From: Helicostylum pulchrum
Lineage: Eukaryota > Mucoromycota > Mucoromycetes > Mucorales > Mucoraceae
Direction: 5' to 3'
DNA: 64,000 nt
Assembly (NCBI GenBank): GCA_025677825.1
Contig: JAIXMO010000014.1
Span: 372,001-436,000 of the forward strand
Shown: piece after piece, positions 23,003 through 36,034 of the stretch
Layout of the letters: every line of letters begins with the position of its first letter
How positions within the stretch are numbered: position 1 is the stretch's first letter
Translations under genes and position numbers: made by a program
Notes under the pieces: model-generated
The model's database searches: none
What the model saw: the letters and a program-made list of their open reading frames with translations, nothing else
What the model was told of the DNA's origin: nothing

Positions 23003-24209
23003 AAAAAAAATCTCATTTTTTGAACCTCCACCCCCACCCCCATAAACTTTTTTTTTATATATTTATAAAATCATTTTTTGTCATTATTTTTTCTCTTTTT
23101 TTTTTCTCTGTAAAAAAAAATGTTTTTTTCTTAGTACATAAATAAATACATTCCCCTCTTTGTAGTAAAAACTTATTTTGCATGATTTTAAGGAAAAGTG
23201 TGTTCACCTGTCATTTTCTGATTTACTTGGACATTTTTGCTGGATCTGTAGTAATAGATCATATTTGTAAAAAAAAAATGAGAGAGATTCGGTGTCAGTA
23301 GAAGGATGTTATCTATTTACAAACACTTTTTTTGATTTCATTGTAGGTTAATGCAACATGTTTAAGATTACCATGATATCCTCTTATTAGCATTGTTCAT
23401 CCTGTCGGTGAATCAAGAAGAAGAAAGTATAGTTGATACAAACCAAAAAGGTATTGGAAAGTGTTTGTGTAAACAGTCAAGTTTAGATAAGCATAAATAC
23501 ACCGATCTGCTCTTGAGCTTACGCGCCTAACTTTAACCGTCTCTAACTACCTTCCATTCTTAGCATCCTACCGTATCTAATATTTTCTAACGAATTATTA
23601 TATCCGAATGATGTACATTGCCTAACAAACCTGTCAATATAGTATCAAATATTACATTTATACTTGGAATAATCATTGGCGCTATGAATTCGACCCTCCT
23701 CTAGAGAGAAGGAGTAGGGGACAAGGACAGGTGTGAGATGAGTATAATATATCTCTAAGGAGGAGTGGCCAATCGTTTTCGCTAAGTATATTTACCTAAC
23801 TACTATGGTACAATACCGCGAGTAAGTCTGTGTAGTAGATGTGCCAGAAGATTGTTCAATGATCATTTTAAAATTGTTAAGTAGATTGTTATATAGAATT
23901 CAGAAATCATGACGTGTGACTGTATGAGAACACTCCTTTATTCTTTTTTTATTTCACTTAAAGTAAATATAGTATTCATACTTCTAACCTTGTAAAATAT
24001 TTTCTTAAAGTATAAAGTTCATTCTTTACCAGCATATAGTCCTTTCTTGAACTCAATAGAGAAATGCTTTTCAAATTCAAAAGGTTTTTTTTTCCAAGTA
24101 GTCAATTGATCCTTTTGAGCTAGTTTGTATGTTAACTACAAAATTCAAAAAAGAAGAAGCAATTGCTATAATCGTTTTAAGGAGGGTATCTTTTGTTTAT
24201 AGCTTTTAT
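23003..24209. other. 1.2-kb intergenic region between convergent NAP1 and chitin synthase
   Basis: Less homopolymeric than other gaps but with no open frame of note and no recognised RNA gene or repeat. Confidence 0.5.
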
Positions 24210-27200
24210 TCAATAAAAGTTATTTTGATTGTAATATCTGTTGTAATCTTGATAAATATAATGTTGCTGTCTTTCTAGAAACTGATGTCTTTGTTGTTGT
24301 TGGTAAAGCGTTTGTGGCAGCAACATACTGCCAGCAGTTTGGTCGCGCCTGGATAAAATAGATTTCGGTTGTTGAGAATAATCAGTTATTATCTTGGCAG
24401 TTTGAACACACTGCTGTTGTGGTGAATGATTTACATTGTATATGTTGTAATTATGAATTTGTTGTGGTGGTGATTGTAGAGGTTGCTTCTTCTTTAACTG
24501 CAGTGGTTGTAGAGGAGGGGTATCTACAATTTGTCTTGTTCTTTTCGGCTCACTGATAATATCCGGCTCAACTTGAATAACTCTCTTTAATTTTTCTGCG
24601 GATGGTAAAGTTAACTTCTCCTTTTCCCATATATGCCAAAGTTTTCGCTGCACAGTTATATTATTTTTTTCCAACCGAAATTTCTGGTTTTCCTCGTCTT
24701 CTAACATTTTAGAGTTTTTATCTTTACGAGTATCTCCATTGACTTTTCTAGTTTCTCCCCACGAAAAATCATCAAAATGCCAGAATGAGTAAATTGGTAA
24801 AATAAAATTCCAAATAGGTAATGCCAAAATGTAAACTAGTTTATAAATAATATTAGTTAGACTACTATATTTTTTTTTTTTTTTTGCGAGAAGTGATATA
24901 CATACTTATCATCCAAAATATATAGGAGATCTTTTTCGCTGTTAATAAAATTAGTAAAGCGGGAAGCCCAAGCGTAGTTAACAAGATGAACAGTGGTTGG
25001 TACTGAGGCGTATCTGATAAACCCAAATTAACGAAAAAATAAAACAATAAAATGACGGAAGCAGGTAATACAATTGAACTGATTAAATCAATAACTACCA
25101 CAAACTGCATTGATAAACAAGCAATACCGCATAAATCAGACACCAAAGCAAGCTCCATAAGATTATGAACTGTTGAATTTATCCATCTTCTTCTTTGCGA
25201 TAATAAAACACGAAACGAGTTTGGAACTACAGTTCGACATTTAGCTTGAGGTACAAATATCATTTGTCGTCTAGGAAAGATACGAAGCATTAAAGTAGAT
25301 AGAAATCGATCTTCACCTAGTAAAAGCAAGTTTTTTGCGTGTAGTGTATTGACTGTAGTCACACTAAATTCTTGAATAATATCAGGACTTGCCAAGACCG
25401 GAATCCATCCTCCATTTTTAGGCGCCTTGATGCGATACATGGAGAAACAACCAGGTAAACATGTCACGCCACCAAACGTAGACTCAAACGCCTTTGCATA
25501 ATAATGAGAAATAAAGTATTCAAATACTTGAATAGCAGTTACCCACGACTCTGTTTTATTCGCTATTCTTGTTTCTCCGCAAAGTCCCATTAACGTTATA
25601 TCGTTATTCATAGCGGCCACCATATGCGATATCGAATCTGGTTCTACACGCGTATCTGCATCTACCATCAACACCAATTCAAATTTATCTGGCATCATGG
25701 TACCCTTGGTGATCTTTTTTATTTTAGAAAAGATTTCATAATCCAATTGGGAAAATGTATCGTAAAAGATAACGCGTTGAAAGAATGTCATTAAAATCAT
25801 CTGAGAATCTCTTTTACCACGATTACCAGGTTTGTTGTTGCCACCTACGAGTCGCTCTCTTTCTGTTCCACATTTGATGATCAATAAAGCAGGCACTGAT
25901 TTATAATGGCCCATATATACTTGTGCCTGGTTGATACGTTTATATCCATCGGCTACTGCTTCATAATAGCAACTCGGTTCAAGTTCATCCTTCTCACAGT
26001 CGACTAGAGTCAATAGATCACGACATATTTCCGAGGTTGGTTTAACGTTTCCAGAACCAGTAATAATACCATCTGCAACAATGAACAATAGCTTGTGTCG
26101 TTTTGAATAGCTAGTCTTTACAAGCGAATCTAACGTGTTTTTAATAGACTCTTCACCTTCAGAATAACAAGTAACAAATAGAATTGTATGCCTTGAATCC
26201 TTTTCGACTAGTGATGCTGTTGGTATGGACGATGTATCTGAAGCCACAACCGTATCCAACGAAGAAGAGGTTGAAGGTCGATGCTGTTTAGGAAACTGAT
26301 TACCACCTGCAATTGATCTCCAAGCAAATATACCTTTGGAACGCCCCCCTGGTATAGTCAATCGAGGACTTACGACCCAATGAAAGACCAACGCCATTGT
26401 ATACCGAATTGCCATTACCATAATCACAAGCACCAAAAAGAAATCAATAATAATCTCGTAAGCAATACAACCCATCGTATCACTCGAGATAACACCTGTA
26501 GCATAACGTGTCGCAATACACGGCCAAGCTGTTTTAGCATCTTGTAACGATGAAAAGATATAGGTTGCATCCTGTCCCGCAGTCTGCCTTAAAGCCAAAT
26601 TAACATTATCTCCAAATTCAGTATTGTTATCAAGCAAGTAATAGGGTCGAATATCAATCACGGTATCACTTAGTACCAGTAAATGAGGTTCCAAGTAAGG
26701 CGATGTACCGTTTCTATTTAGGTTTAGTGTAAGATCGCTCCAACTAAATTCAAGATAGTTATCCGCCTTGTAGTAGTGTGTTAGTTCACTGATAGGAATA
26801 CATGCATGTTGAATCGCAGCAGTTGGTTCATTACTGTACGGGTTATCAACACTACATAATTTGCCTACTAACTGTCTACTATCAAATGTTTCGTAACGCG
26901 CGCATACTCCTTTTGAATCTGCGTTAAATAATGGACTCATGTTGGCTCCTTCAAAATCTTTAGATAACGATATATTGTAGCTAGATAAAAAACTGTTCAT
27001 CACATCGAATGGGTAAAGTTTACCGTAGACCAAAATTTCTGATCGCCAGGTCAGTGTTGTATCCTTCAAAGTGCTGTTATAATATGAGTAAGCGTTCGTA
27101 ACTCGCTCATATGGACATAATACAAATTTCATGCCAAATGTTAAAAATGCCAATCCTAAACAGAATAAAACGATTATGCTGCAAAGTGTAATCTATCAAT

Positions 27201-27786
27201 GCACAACACACATTAAATACAATATCTCAAGTATAATATGTATGGTCATTTAACTTACCTTTTCTCTCCATGCCTGTTGCACCAGACTTGTTTTCTTGTT
27301 GCAATTAGATAATATCCAGTTGGGTATAAAGCAAGTAAATATAAACGCAGATCCAGACCACCATGTCCATGGTATATAATCAGTTGTATCTTTGATACCA
27401 ACATGTTTTCCCAAGCTATTTGAATCTATCATCTTAGTAATAGTGGGCGACGGCGGCGGCGGTGGCGATATAACAGGTTCTGAAGAATATGCTTTTACGG
27501 TAATAATGGGTGATTTAGGTTTATATCTATGCAATCTAGAAAAAGGAGATTGTGGCCTGTTTCTAAAGCCATCGTTTAATAATGTATCAGTGTTAAGTTG
27601 AAAGCTGGATGTTGTAGCAGATGATGCGCTATGATGAATATTTCTTTTTGATGGTGATATTGATCTATCTCGATTTCCTAATGCGGAAGAAATTTTCCAG
27701 TGGTCATTATCGCTTGGTGGTGATGGGCGAAAAGAAGAAGAAGCTAATACTTTTTCTTGACTATTATTTACAAAATACTCACGCAT
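24210..27786 (-). CDS. Chitin synthase, division 2 (class IV-like)
   Basis: Three exons (27786-27259, 27192-24906, 24835-24210) give 1146 residues. The enzyme polymerises N-acetylglucosamine from UDP-GlcNAc across the plasma membrane. The GT2 core shows the UDP-binding DADTRVEPD, the [10 protein letters not shown] block and the catalytic [16 protein letters not shown]. Membrane segments occur near residues 150-200, around 430 and in a cluster after the core. The first exon ends QAWREK and splices into [20 protein letters not shown], the usual class IV arrangement. There is no myosin head, so it is not class V/VII. A Gln-rich tail (residues about 940-1146) follows [16 protein letters not shown]. 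Class assignment is from motif resemblance; a tree would settle it. The chosen ATG is the first in frame. Confidence 0.9.
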
Positions 27787-28773
27787 TGATTCTAGAGCTG
27801 TACTTAAACAAAGAAGAAAAAATAACAATAACAATGAACTCGACTATTTATTTTGTTTATTATCAAAATTGATCCTAATTTGGGTGTTGTTTATTTGCCT
27901 TTTTAGCACAATACCTAAAAAAAAAAGTGTACGCATAAATTTATTTATTTCTTGGTGGGACTGGAGTTATATTACAAGACTGTGCTACGTCAGTACTCAT
28001 GAACAAAAAAAAAAGAGAGCCTGCTCTTTCTTCAAAATTAATAGTACAACATATCGGTGACTCTAGTACTCAGATTCTTAGAGACAATTGTCAAAGCTGG
28101 GCCGATCATAGCATTATTTTTTTCTATAGGTGTTTAAATTTAGTAAGATATATTTTTATTTATGCTGAGCGAAGCACAAAATTGCTTCTGAAGTGAAAGA
28201 GATAAAAAGTCGTACGTTAAGGACGCACGGATCTATTTCGAAGGTACCTGTAGTATACATGAATGATTCCTGTCACAGCCATTCTCTTTTAAAAAAAAAA
28301 TCGAGGCCATTTATTATGATATGCATAGAAAGCAGCCAGCAGAAGTAATTATGGACGCTTTAGCTTTATCCGGGACAGAACTTGTAGGCGCAGTGATGAA
28401 TGTAAGGTATAAAAATTCGACTTTATTCATTGCTTTATATACCTCGTATATAAAAAATATAGAATGGTATAATCACCTAACGAGAAAAAATATGATTGTA
28501 TGAATAAGAATAAAGCTGGTAAAGGTGTGTAATGATATTTTTATACTATGTGGCAATAAGGTATGCGAAACAGTTACGTGGGCCGCATATAGCCATTACA
28601 ATGTCTTTTTGGGGTGATTTTAGCGAGTCTACATCGTAATTCAATTTCTGCATTTGAGTACAATGTGACATCTACCTTGCAGACCTGTCAATTTATCTGG
28701 TTTATAAGTTTTTTTTTTCTGGTTTTTTTTGGTTTTTTTCGAGCTGTTTCTTTTTTCTTTTCCCTTTTAATTC
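27787..28773. other. 1-kb divergent intergenic region
   Basis: Shared upstream region of the chitin synthase and the plus-strand C2H2 gene. A short open stretch at 28321-28410 (DALALSGTELVGAVMN) ends in a donor-like GTAAGG but has no partner exon. Nothing else is supported. Confidence 0.4.
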
Positions 28774-29277
28774 ATGGCTTATTCTAAAAGAAAGATAATT
28801 ATCAACCTTAGCTATCCTTGCTATATATGTGCTGCTGAATTTGGTTCAGCGAAAGAAGTAATTGGTCATATCTATCATGTTCATGGTTACGTCTTGGAAC
28901 TTCGTCCAGTAGGTGAACATCGACCCTTAGAAAGAAAGTATTCGTTTGAAAAAAGGTTTCTTGGGGAATGGGATGTTCAACACTTTGCGTGCCCTTCTTG
29001 TTGGTATCATTGTGCCACTGGTATTGAAATGTTAATGGAACATGTTATGGAAACCCATGATCCTCCTCGTATTGAAGGATTTGTTCATCCTGTTAGTGAT
29101 GATGAAGATGAAAAATATGAGTTAGTAGAATCTAGTGAAGAGGAAAATGCCAGTAAAAACCAACAAGTAGAGAAATCTGATAATGAAGAAGTAGTTGAGA
29201 GTCGACAGGAGCTTGGTAATAATATAGTTACTGCCTTGGAAAAACTTAATGATACCTTTAAAAAATTATTTTCATAA
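28774..29277 (+). CDS. Two-finger C2H2 zinc protein with acidic tail
   Basis: Intronless, 167 residues. Two Cys2-His2 units: CYICAAEFGSAKEVIGHIYH (C-x2-C-x12-H-x4-H) near residue 16 and CPSCWYHCATGIEMLMEHVM plus ETH near residue 73. Between them is a short basic linker. The carboxyl half is acidic (SDDEDEKYELVESSEEE) and ends in an amphipathic helix (TALEKLNDTFKKLF). The layout suits a chromatin or RNA-associated factor, but no orthologue is recognised. The ATG follows a T-rich leader. Confidence 0.65.
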   Translation: MAYSKRKIIINLSYPCYICAAEFGSAKEVIGHIYHVHGYVLELRPVGEHRPLERKYSFEKRFLGEWDVQHFACPSCWYHCATGIEMLMEHVMETHDPPRIEGFVHPVSDDEDEKYELVESSEEENASKNQQVEKSDNEEVVESRQELGNNIVTALEKLNDTFKKLFS

Positions 29278-29864
29278 TAAAATCACATATAACTACTGTT
29301 CTTCGTATCTCACACCGATAAAAAAAAAAGCTTGCGTGTTTCTCGTAGTGGCTTAAAGGGTTACTTTATCAGGATTTATTAATCGTAAATTCATTGTGAG
29401 ATCTAAGTCCGAGATGAACCGATTGTCTCGTGTGATTGAAGCCAAACATAGCATAACGAGTTAATATTTTCTTAAAGGTTAATCATTGTTATTTTAGAGA
29501 GAAAAATGAAAATGTCTGCCGGTGTACATACACAAAAATAACCAATTTTTTTTTTGTTACTGACTACACTTCTAAAAAAAGCGCATAAATCTTACCCTGA
29601 TCAACCCAGCTGATGTTTACCACTAAAAAAAATATTTCTTCTATTTTGTACATTTTACGTGACCTGAAAGAATGGATCCGTAAAGGGATATATACGTGTA
29701 TAATTAGCTTTATGTGGTATACAAATGTAGAGTTTGAATTAAGGATGTAGCATAAATATCTAACGCTGGTATTATCGCGAAACATGTTGATTTTATATAT
29801 TTGGTGACATTTTTTTTTTCTCTTTTGATTATTTACATTGTTATATCTCTACGTTTTTTTTTTA
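29278..29864. other. Convergent intergenic region
   Basis: AT-rich spacer between the C2H2 gene and NXT1. An open frame at 29564-29785 on the minus strand has no gene-like composition. Confidence 0.45.
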
Positions 29865-30442
29865 TTAAACAAATCTAAACAAAGAAACTAAATTAGCAAA
29901 AACAGTTCATTTTTCATCCCAAATTTTAAATTACCTGAAATTATCACTTTGAACATAATAGTTGCCAACTTGTTTTTCATCAGGCATTAAAATAAATGTT
30001 TGTGAAAAGGTGCGCTTTGATGGGTTATCGCCGTATTTGACAGTACCTGTAATATTAATAAGGATGCCACAAGATCCTTGTGCGTTCATGGTAGCTGTAA
30101 GTGGGTGACAATCATAAACATCGACTTCATGATGAGACATTGGTAAACGACCCAAGAATTCAGAGTATTGTTGAGCACCAAAAGCATTACCTACATATTC
30201 ATGTTAGTTTATAATTCCTTCTTTTATTTTTTTTATTTTTCTGCTTTACCATTCCATAAGATGGCAGAGTTTTCACGATACAAGTTGCCAAGATTCTATT
30301 ATCAAGTTAGAACAGGCTTTTTTCTAAAGCGACTTTTTTATGAATCGAGTGTGCTTACTTGACGTTGTGTGTCGTAGTTTGGGTAGAAGAACTGAATAAA
30401 CTGTTCGGTACTCTTTTCTGCTGTGCCAACAATGACTTCCAT
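29865..30442 (-). CDS. NXT1: NTF2-like mRNA export cofactor NXT1/p15
   Basis: Four exons (30442-30359, 30295-30250, 30190-29935, 29874-29865) give 131 residues, the normal size for this one-domain family. The NTF2 fold is recognisable from FIQFFYPNYDTQRQ, then SAILWNGN, QQYSEFLGRLPMSHHEVDVYD and the final FILMPDE and YYVQSDNFRFV. NXT1 pairs with the NTF2-like domain of NXF1/Mex67 to carry mRNA through nuclear pores. The last exon encodes only three codons and the stop; without it the protein would end at NFR. I prefer the spliced form because FRF is the family ending. RanGDP-binding NTF2 itself is a less likely alternative. Confidence 0.85.
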
Positions 30443-30748
30443 AGTGTTTTTTTTTGTTTAAAACTAAAAAGAAGGTTGAAACAATGAAAAAAAAAAAATA
30501 TTCAAGAGAAGGGTGTAAAGCAAGTCACGGTTGTACTGTAGTTACTGTGCAGATATCGAAATTAATGCTTCGTTAAAAAGAAGCCAACAAACAGAACACA
30601 GTGTTTAATCTACTGGATGTCAGTATAAGAGTATCATTTCCAATCCAAAAATAAGCTTTTTATTTTTCTCTGCAGATATCTCATTGTTCAGAAGAATTCA
30701 TGATATAATAGAAATATATTTTTCTTTAGTATAATGAAATGTAATTAA
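30443..30748. other. Intergenic
   Basis: About 300 bp upstream of NXT1 with no feature seen; it marks the boundary to the transposon-rich block. Confidence 0.4.
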
Positions 30749-31825
30749 ATGGCGATGAGTAACAACAACAACAGCAGAAATAGCAACGGCAACAGTAATG
30801 CTGCCTCTCAAGCTTTAGTTCAATTTGTAAACGAGAACGCCAACACTTCTACTGAAGCCACTCGATGTAGAGGAAGACCTGCTACGAACAGTCAACCTAG
30901 TCAAGCAATAGAACGGAAGAAAAAAACTTACATAAAATCTTATCCAATCTCGAAAATCCTTAGGACGGACATGTATCACTGCGTCCAGCTTTTACCTTTG
31001 ACCTGAACTCATCGACGGGGGGGGGAAGCACGGTGGAAGATAGACACATTTATATCTACACCCCTCAATAACTTTTTAGACCTTAGCAGGCTTACGGGTG
31101 CATTATCCATAAACACATAATAGCCTTAAAGATCTCAGACTATAGCGCAAGGTATGTCACATCGTCCTGTAAACACGTTCAAGGCATACACCGCTAAGCA
31201 GGAAGAATGGAAGGTGAGTTTTCTTTTAGTAGCAAGCTATCTTTAAATTGATATTAACATATAAATCAAAGGCTTGGTGTAACGATCAAAATTTTGAAGA
31301 TGGTCAAACAGTATCTGATTCAAAATTAAGCTACTTTTTGATGGAGCATGTGTCTAAGCGTGGTCGTAAATGTCGAAAATTTCCAGACGGAAGTCCTATA
31401 AAGTTTGGAATGGAATCTTACAACGCTTATGTTAAAGCTGTATCTGATCTGTGTAAGACGCAAAAAGCTCTGGGTTGGTATAGTTTGAGGTCCTTTAGTA
31501 GCAACTTTTTTGGATATTCTCGACAAGAAAAAAGGAAAAAACTAGAGGGCTTACTTCGCCGATCGTGGTAAGAATGGTCTTGATGATATATATACAAGAA
31601 AAGAACTTCAAGAAATAAGTAGATATTTCATAACTGAAAAAAAATGATTATCGTAGCTCAAGAGATAGGCTCTGTTTTCTTCTTAGACATGCTATGCTTT
31701 ACCGCAGTCAAAATGCTTTAGGGATGCAGTTTGCAAATTTATTTTTTCTCAATCTTTTCTATAATCCAAGAATGAAAACAGAAGATTGCCAACAAATACT
31801 AGCACATAGACATCTTTTCTCTTAA
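30749..31825 (+). pseudogene. Crypton-like (Ndc10/GCR1-type DNA-binding) relic
   Basis: A Ser/Asn-rich start (30749) precedes a segment at 31154-31213 reading SHRPVNTFKAYTAKQEEWK. An intron joins it to AWCNDQNF at 31272, then NAYVKAVSDLCKTQKALG. After a frameshift near 31550 the next frame continues DRGKNGLDDIYTRKELQEIS. Beyond another intron-like gap it reads RDRLCFLLRHAMLYRSQNAL, ending at 31825. This order resembles the amino-terminal region of fungal Crypton-type tyrosine-recombinase proteins and their Ndc10-domain relatives. The catalytic Arg-His-Arg-Tyr part is absent. I see a truncated, frameshifted copy. Family is from remembered motif order, not a search. Confidence 0.5.
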
Positions 31826-32126
31826 ATTTAATAAAAAAAAAAGTACATATATATTCTCTTTTACTTTTCATCACTAAGTAATGCAAAAAAGCATTTTTTT
31901 AAATCTAAAAAAGTAATTAACTTCGACTGAAATTTAAAGAGATTTGGAACTGTGGCGGGTCTTGGTAAGAAATAATACCCTCACAGTACTCTGGACACGG
32001 AAATGATCCACAGGATAAAAAGGTGTACTTTGGAAGCGTGGCTCAATTAAAACAGACGTGCCTATAACAGCAAATAATTGAGAAGGGCACTATTAGTGAC
32101 ACTGAAATAAACAATGACCTAGCTAG

Positions 32127-35100
32127 TGGATCGGTGGAGAGTTACATCAGGAAAAACAAAAAGAAAAATATAGCCTTTTGGACCGACATAGTTGAAAACC
32201 ATTTTGATGGAATCTTGTCGCAATTACAGCAAGAAAATGTTACCGCATCTGAGGGCAGTTCTCGCGCTAAACTAGAAAACACTTCTGAGAATGTGGTCAA
32301 TATGGATACCTCTAGAACTTGCTCTGTTCAATTCTCAACTATACTCAGAGAAGATTTGCCTGAAGACATTTCACAGTGGTTTCAAAAGACACTGAAAGAT
32401 TCTTTACGGAATACCACTAACCACTTAACAGACTTCTCTGTTCGCCTATATAAGATTTTCCTTCTTCTCCAACAAACCACTTTTGAAATAACCAGTTCAA
32501 ATGTTATTAGCCTTGGCGCTGCCAAAGGCGTCGCGATCAATACAGTTTTACCGATTGTCTACGAATCCAAGGAGGACGAATTTCTGGCGCCCCATTATAT
32601 ACCGGAATGCACCGATAATGATTTATTCCAACAGCAAATGAAGACCTTGTTCAGTTAAGCTCATCTTTCAGCAATTCACTCAAAGCATTACGGCGATGAC
32701 GGAATACAAGCAGAAATCTTGAAAAAGTATCCATTACACGCTGCTGTTTTTAAGCTCATGCCCACCGACAAGACAAATGATTTCAAGTGTGACGCTGATA
32801 CTCACGCAATGAAACTGGCTTTAGCTGGTTACATGGTTAACTTCTCAAACATGTGGAAAAAATCTAATCGTTTTTATAAACTATTGAACAACCTGTTGCA
32901 AGTTTTACTTAAAATACATCTCGTTCCTACAAGAGAACGACGATATAAGGATTTTATTGCCCAAAAGAAGCAAGAAAAAATCGAACGTCATGGTACATCG
33001 CAAAAGTTGGTGAAAAAATCGAGAAGCAGCCTACGAAGATTTTTTAAAAAAGAAAGAGCAAAACAGGATTATTATCAACAGAAAGTATCACAAGATCATG
33101 AACAGCGAAGTGTATGGGAAGAAAAGGTAGCCACGTGCAAACAAAGAATTCTCGATTTTGAGGAAAATACAATGAAAGAGGTACGTAAAGTCAATAATGT
33201 GTTTGAAATCATTACATTAATAAAAATATGCTATATAGCGCGAATCTTTGCCTTCGAGCAATATAAAAGAGGTATCTGAAGATGAAAAAGCTATGGAACT
33301 AGAAGTTGCAAGTGAAATAGAACTGGATTATATTGAAGATATTGAAGATCAAGATGATGAACAAGAACAGCTTAAGGACTCCGACCTGTCAAGAAGGCGT
33401 TTATTCACTTTACAGTCTATTATTAGAGGCTTACTGTTGAAAAGCGGCAAGAAGTCTGTAAGTGTATAAGACCTTAAAGATGCTTCTAATAATCTCGAGG
33501 ACAAGGAAATAAGTGTCTGTATGTCGATATTCAACTTGATTGCTCCGTATATTTCTGATCACAAAAACAGAGGATCATTTGCGTATCAATTGCCCTTTCT
33601 ACTTATGTGTAATCAAATATTTCTAGTAACTGAATACTTCAAATTTGTGGTAAAGTTATGTCCTATCATTAAACCAGGAAATCTATCTTCCCTTCGGATG
33701 GATGCAGCTGGCTTATACAACTTGTTTAGCTCACAGAAAGTTAAAGAAAAACCATTGAGAGTATTCGATCACAATAATCAAGAGACCACATCGAAGCAAG
33801 CCGCGACAGAACAAAAAGACGCCATGTTTGGATCATACTTCAATCTCCCAAAGGTCTTCCAACGTTCAGCAAGTTATAGACAAGACTTTCAACATTACAT
33901 AATATTTCTACCTGGGCTACAGACCGTTCGATTAATGGAAGAGATAAAAAAAAATCCCCGCCATGTCAAACATCCATTGAACTACAGGAGCCGCAAGAAC
34001 AAGTTCCGTCTGTCGTAGAGAAACAATCAAAACGGAAGGTAGAATCACAAGGAAAAGAAGAAAGGATGAAGTTACTTAGAAGAGAGCAGGATGACACTAT
34101 GAAGAAGTTAAAATTGGCTCTTCAAGAAAGAAAAACGCGACGAGCATCAACAAAAAGTATTCCTTTTGAGCAACAAGAATAAAGAGCTAGGAAAGGAAAT
34201 TTATTATTTAAACAGACGGGTTGAGGTAAATAATAAGGAAGATGAAGAAGAACAGCCTGTTGTCAAAAAGAAGTTGATCAGCTATAGTAACTATAAATGC
34301 ATGGAGAAAACTGAGAACTTGAAAATGGATGAAGAGCTTCTGAACGGAAATTTGTGTATGTCAGGCACAGATAACGGCATTATGACAATGACAGAAACAT
34401 GCAAGTTAGATCTCAAAAAATTCAAGCACCATCTTAAACTTTACAATCGATACGATGCTCTAGAAAATGAAGGTAAATAATATTTCTCTCTTTAAACAAA
34501 CTGCGCGTAAGATCAAATAAATAAATAATATTTTCTTTTAATTTTAGAAGTCACTGAAGAGGACAAGGTCATGGCATACATTCCCAAGACTATGAAAATC
34601 TACTCGAAAGATATCCAATATCGATCAGGTGGTAAAAGTGCTCAGGTAAATTTGTTAAAAAAGAAGAAGCGTGGAGAACAAGGCCAACGTATCGTAGAAA
34701 TAGAAAAGGAATTATATGAAAGCAGCCTTTGGACCGCCACAAGCATCGACGATTTGACAAATAAATATTCAAAGCATGACGGCTATAAAGAAAATCTAAG
34801 AGATTTTTATTACTCAAAAAGCATGGTCAAGCAAAGAAGAAGATCCAAATTATCACTCCAACGTACAAAAGATCGCGTATGTTCGTAAGAGCGCAAATTT
34901 GTTGGAAACAAGTCGAAGTCAATCACGTTTATTGGAGATCGTGGCTATGGAGTTGGTAGTAACATTAAAGGGCATATCAAATATGGTGGTAAATGGAAAC
35001 CTGCTATACACAGTCGCTACACTTCAGTTCGTATCACAAACGATCATCATACCTCACAGACATGTTTGTTCTGCTACGGAAAATTAGACCATCCATTAAA

Positions 35101-35383
35101 AACGGTCGTATCAAAAAATGGCAAAGTATCTCTACGCTCCATCAAAGGGACGTTTGTTTGCAACAACAAAAAATGCCTGCTTCAAAAATTATCTGCTACT
35201 CACAAAGCTAGGGATGCAGTCTCCGCTCTTGCCATTGGTTTGTCTGGCGCAGCTAGTTTAATCCTTGACATAGCTTTCCCGTCTTTCGATCCAAACACCA
35301 GTCAATCTAAAACTGAAAGATTTAAAAACACTGCCGTTGCTTTCCTTAAACGAAACGCTTCTAGGCCCGCTTTCCCAAAGTAA
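32127..35383 (+). pseudogene. Large Fanzor/TnpB-like RNA-guided nuclease relic
   Basis: A long open series on one strand is broken by three in-frame stops (about 32656, 33467 and 34887), frameshifts near 33950 and 34140, and two plausible introns (33181-33239, 34473-34548). The middle is Lys/Glu-rich coiled coil. The carboxyl part has GDRGYGVGSNIKGHIKYGG, a zinc ribbon (TSQTCLFC, then TFVCNNKKC) and ARDAVSALAI, which fits the RuvC-III Asp after the ribbon in TnpB/Fanzor proteins. Fanzors are eukaryotic TnpB relatives that use an element-encoded guide RNA to cut DNA. No ATG starts the first open stretch. No terminal repeats were found. It follows directly on the Crypton-like relic. Confidence 0.55.
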
Positions 35384-36034
35384 TACTTCTTAGGAAGGTA
35401 ATGATGACTTTTTTTTTTTTGACGACACTAACTTTTAATTACTCTAGTAGTATGACAGATTGACCTAGCCACAGACTTCAATTTAATAAAAATGATGCGA
35501 TAGTTACTAAAAATAAATTTAAAATTCATGTATCTTGGGGTTACAAATTCATGTTACACGATGTAAGTAGTATCGAATTAGGTATTTCTTAACTATATTT
35601 TTCAGTAGCAAATTGAAAAGAATTTCAAGCTCTTTTTCATTCCAATTTTCTATTTATATACAGAGCTTTATTAGAGCCTCTTACGTATAGTGTACCTATA
35701 AGAATTGGTCGCTTGCTGAGGCACAAAAAAAAATAGATTCAGGTGACTGGAAGGAGAACCTTATTATTTCCTTTTTTTGAATAGTATGTGGTACAGAATG
35801 GGCTCAATTGTATATCAATCTAACACAGTTTTGTGATCGTACTGTGGCAAGGTTCACCAACTCCCTAACTAAGCAACTGCATTATTTTATTGCGAGTACA
35901 ATAGGTTTTAAAAATAGATGTTGGAAATTTGTAAATCTGTCAAGTATAAATACGAACAACCGTATTAATCAATTTCCATTTTTTTTAAGTTAAAAAGAAC
36001 ATTACAACACTACCAATTAACATTCAATTATAAA
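35384..36034. other. Intergenic with a TATA-like box
   Basis: AT-rich. TATAAATAC at 35945-35953 is about 90 bp before the WWE gene ATG. An open frame at 35808-35993 shows no gene signs. Confidence 0.4.

Noticed and set aside
27392..28196. Plus-strand ORFs opposite and upstream of the chitin synthase start
   Set aside because: Antisense or AT-rich random frames with no motif.
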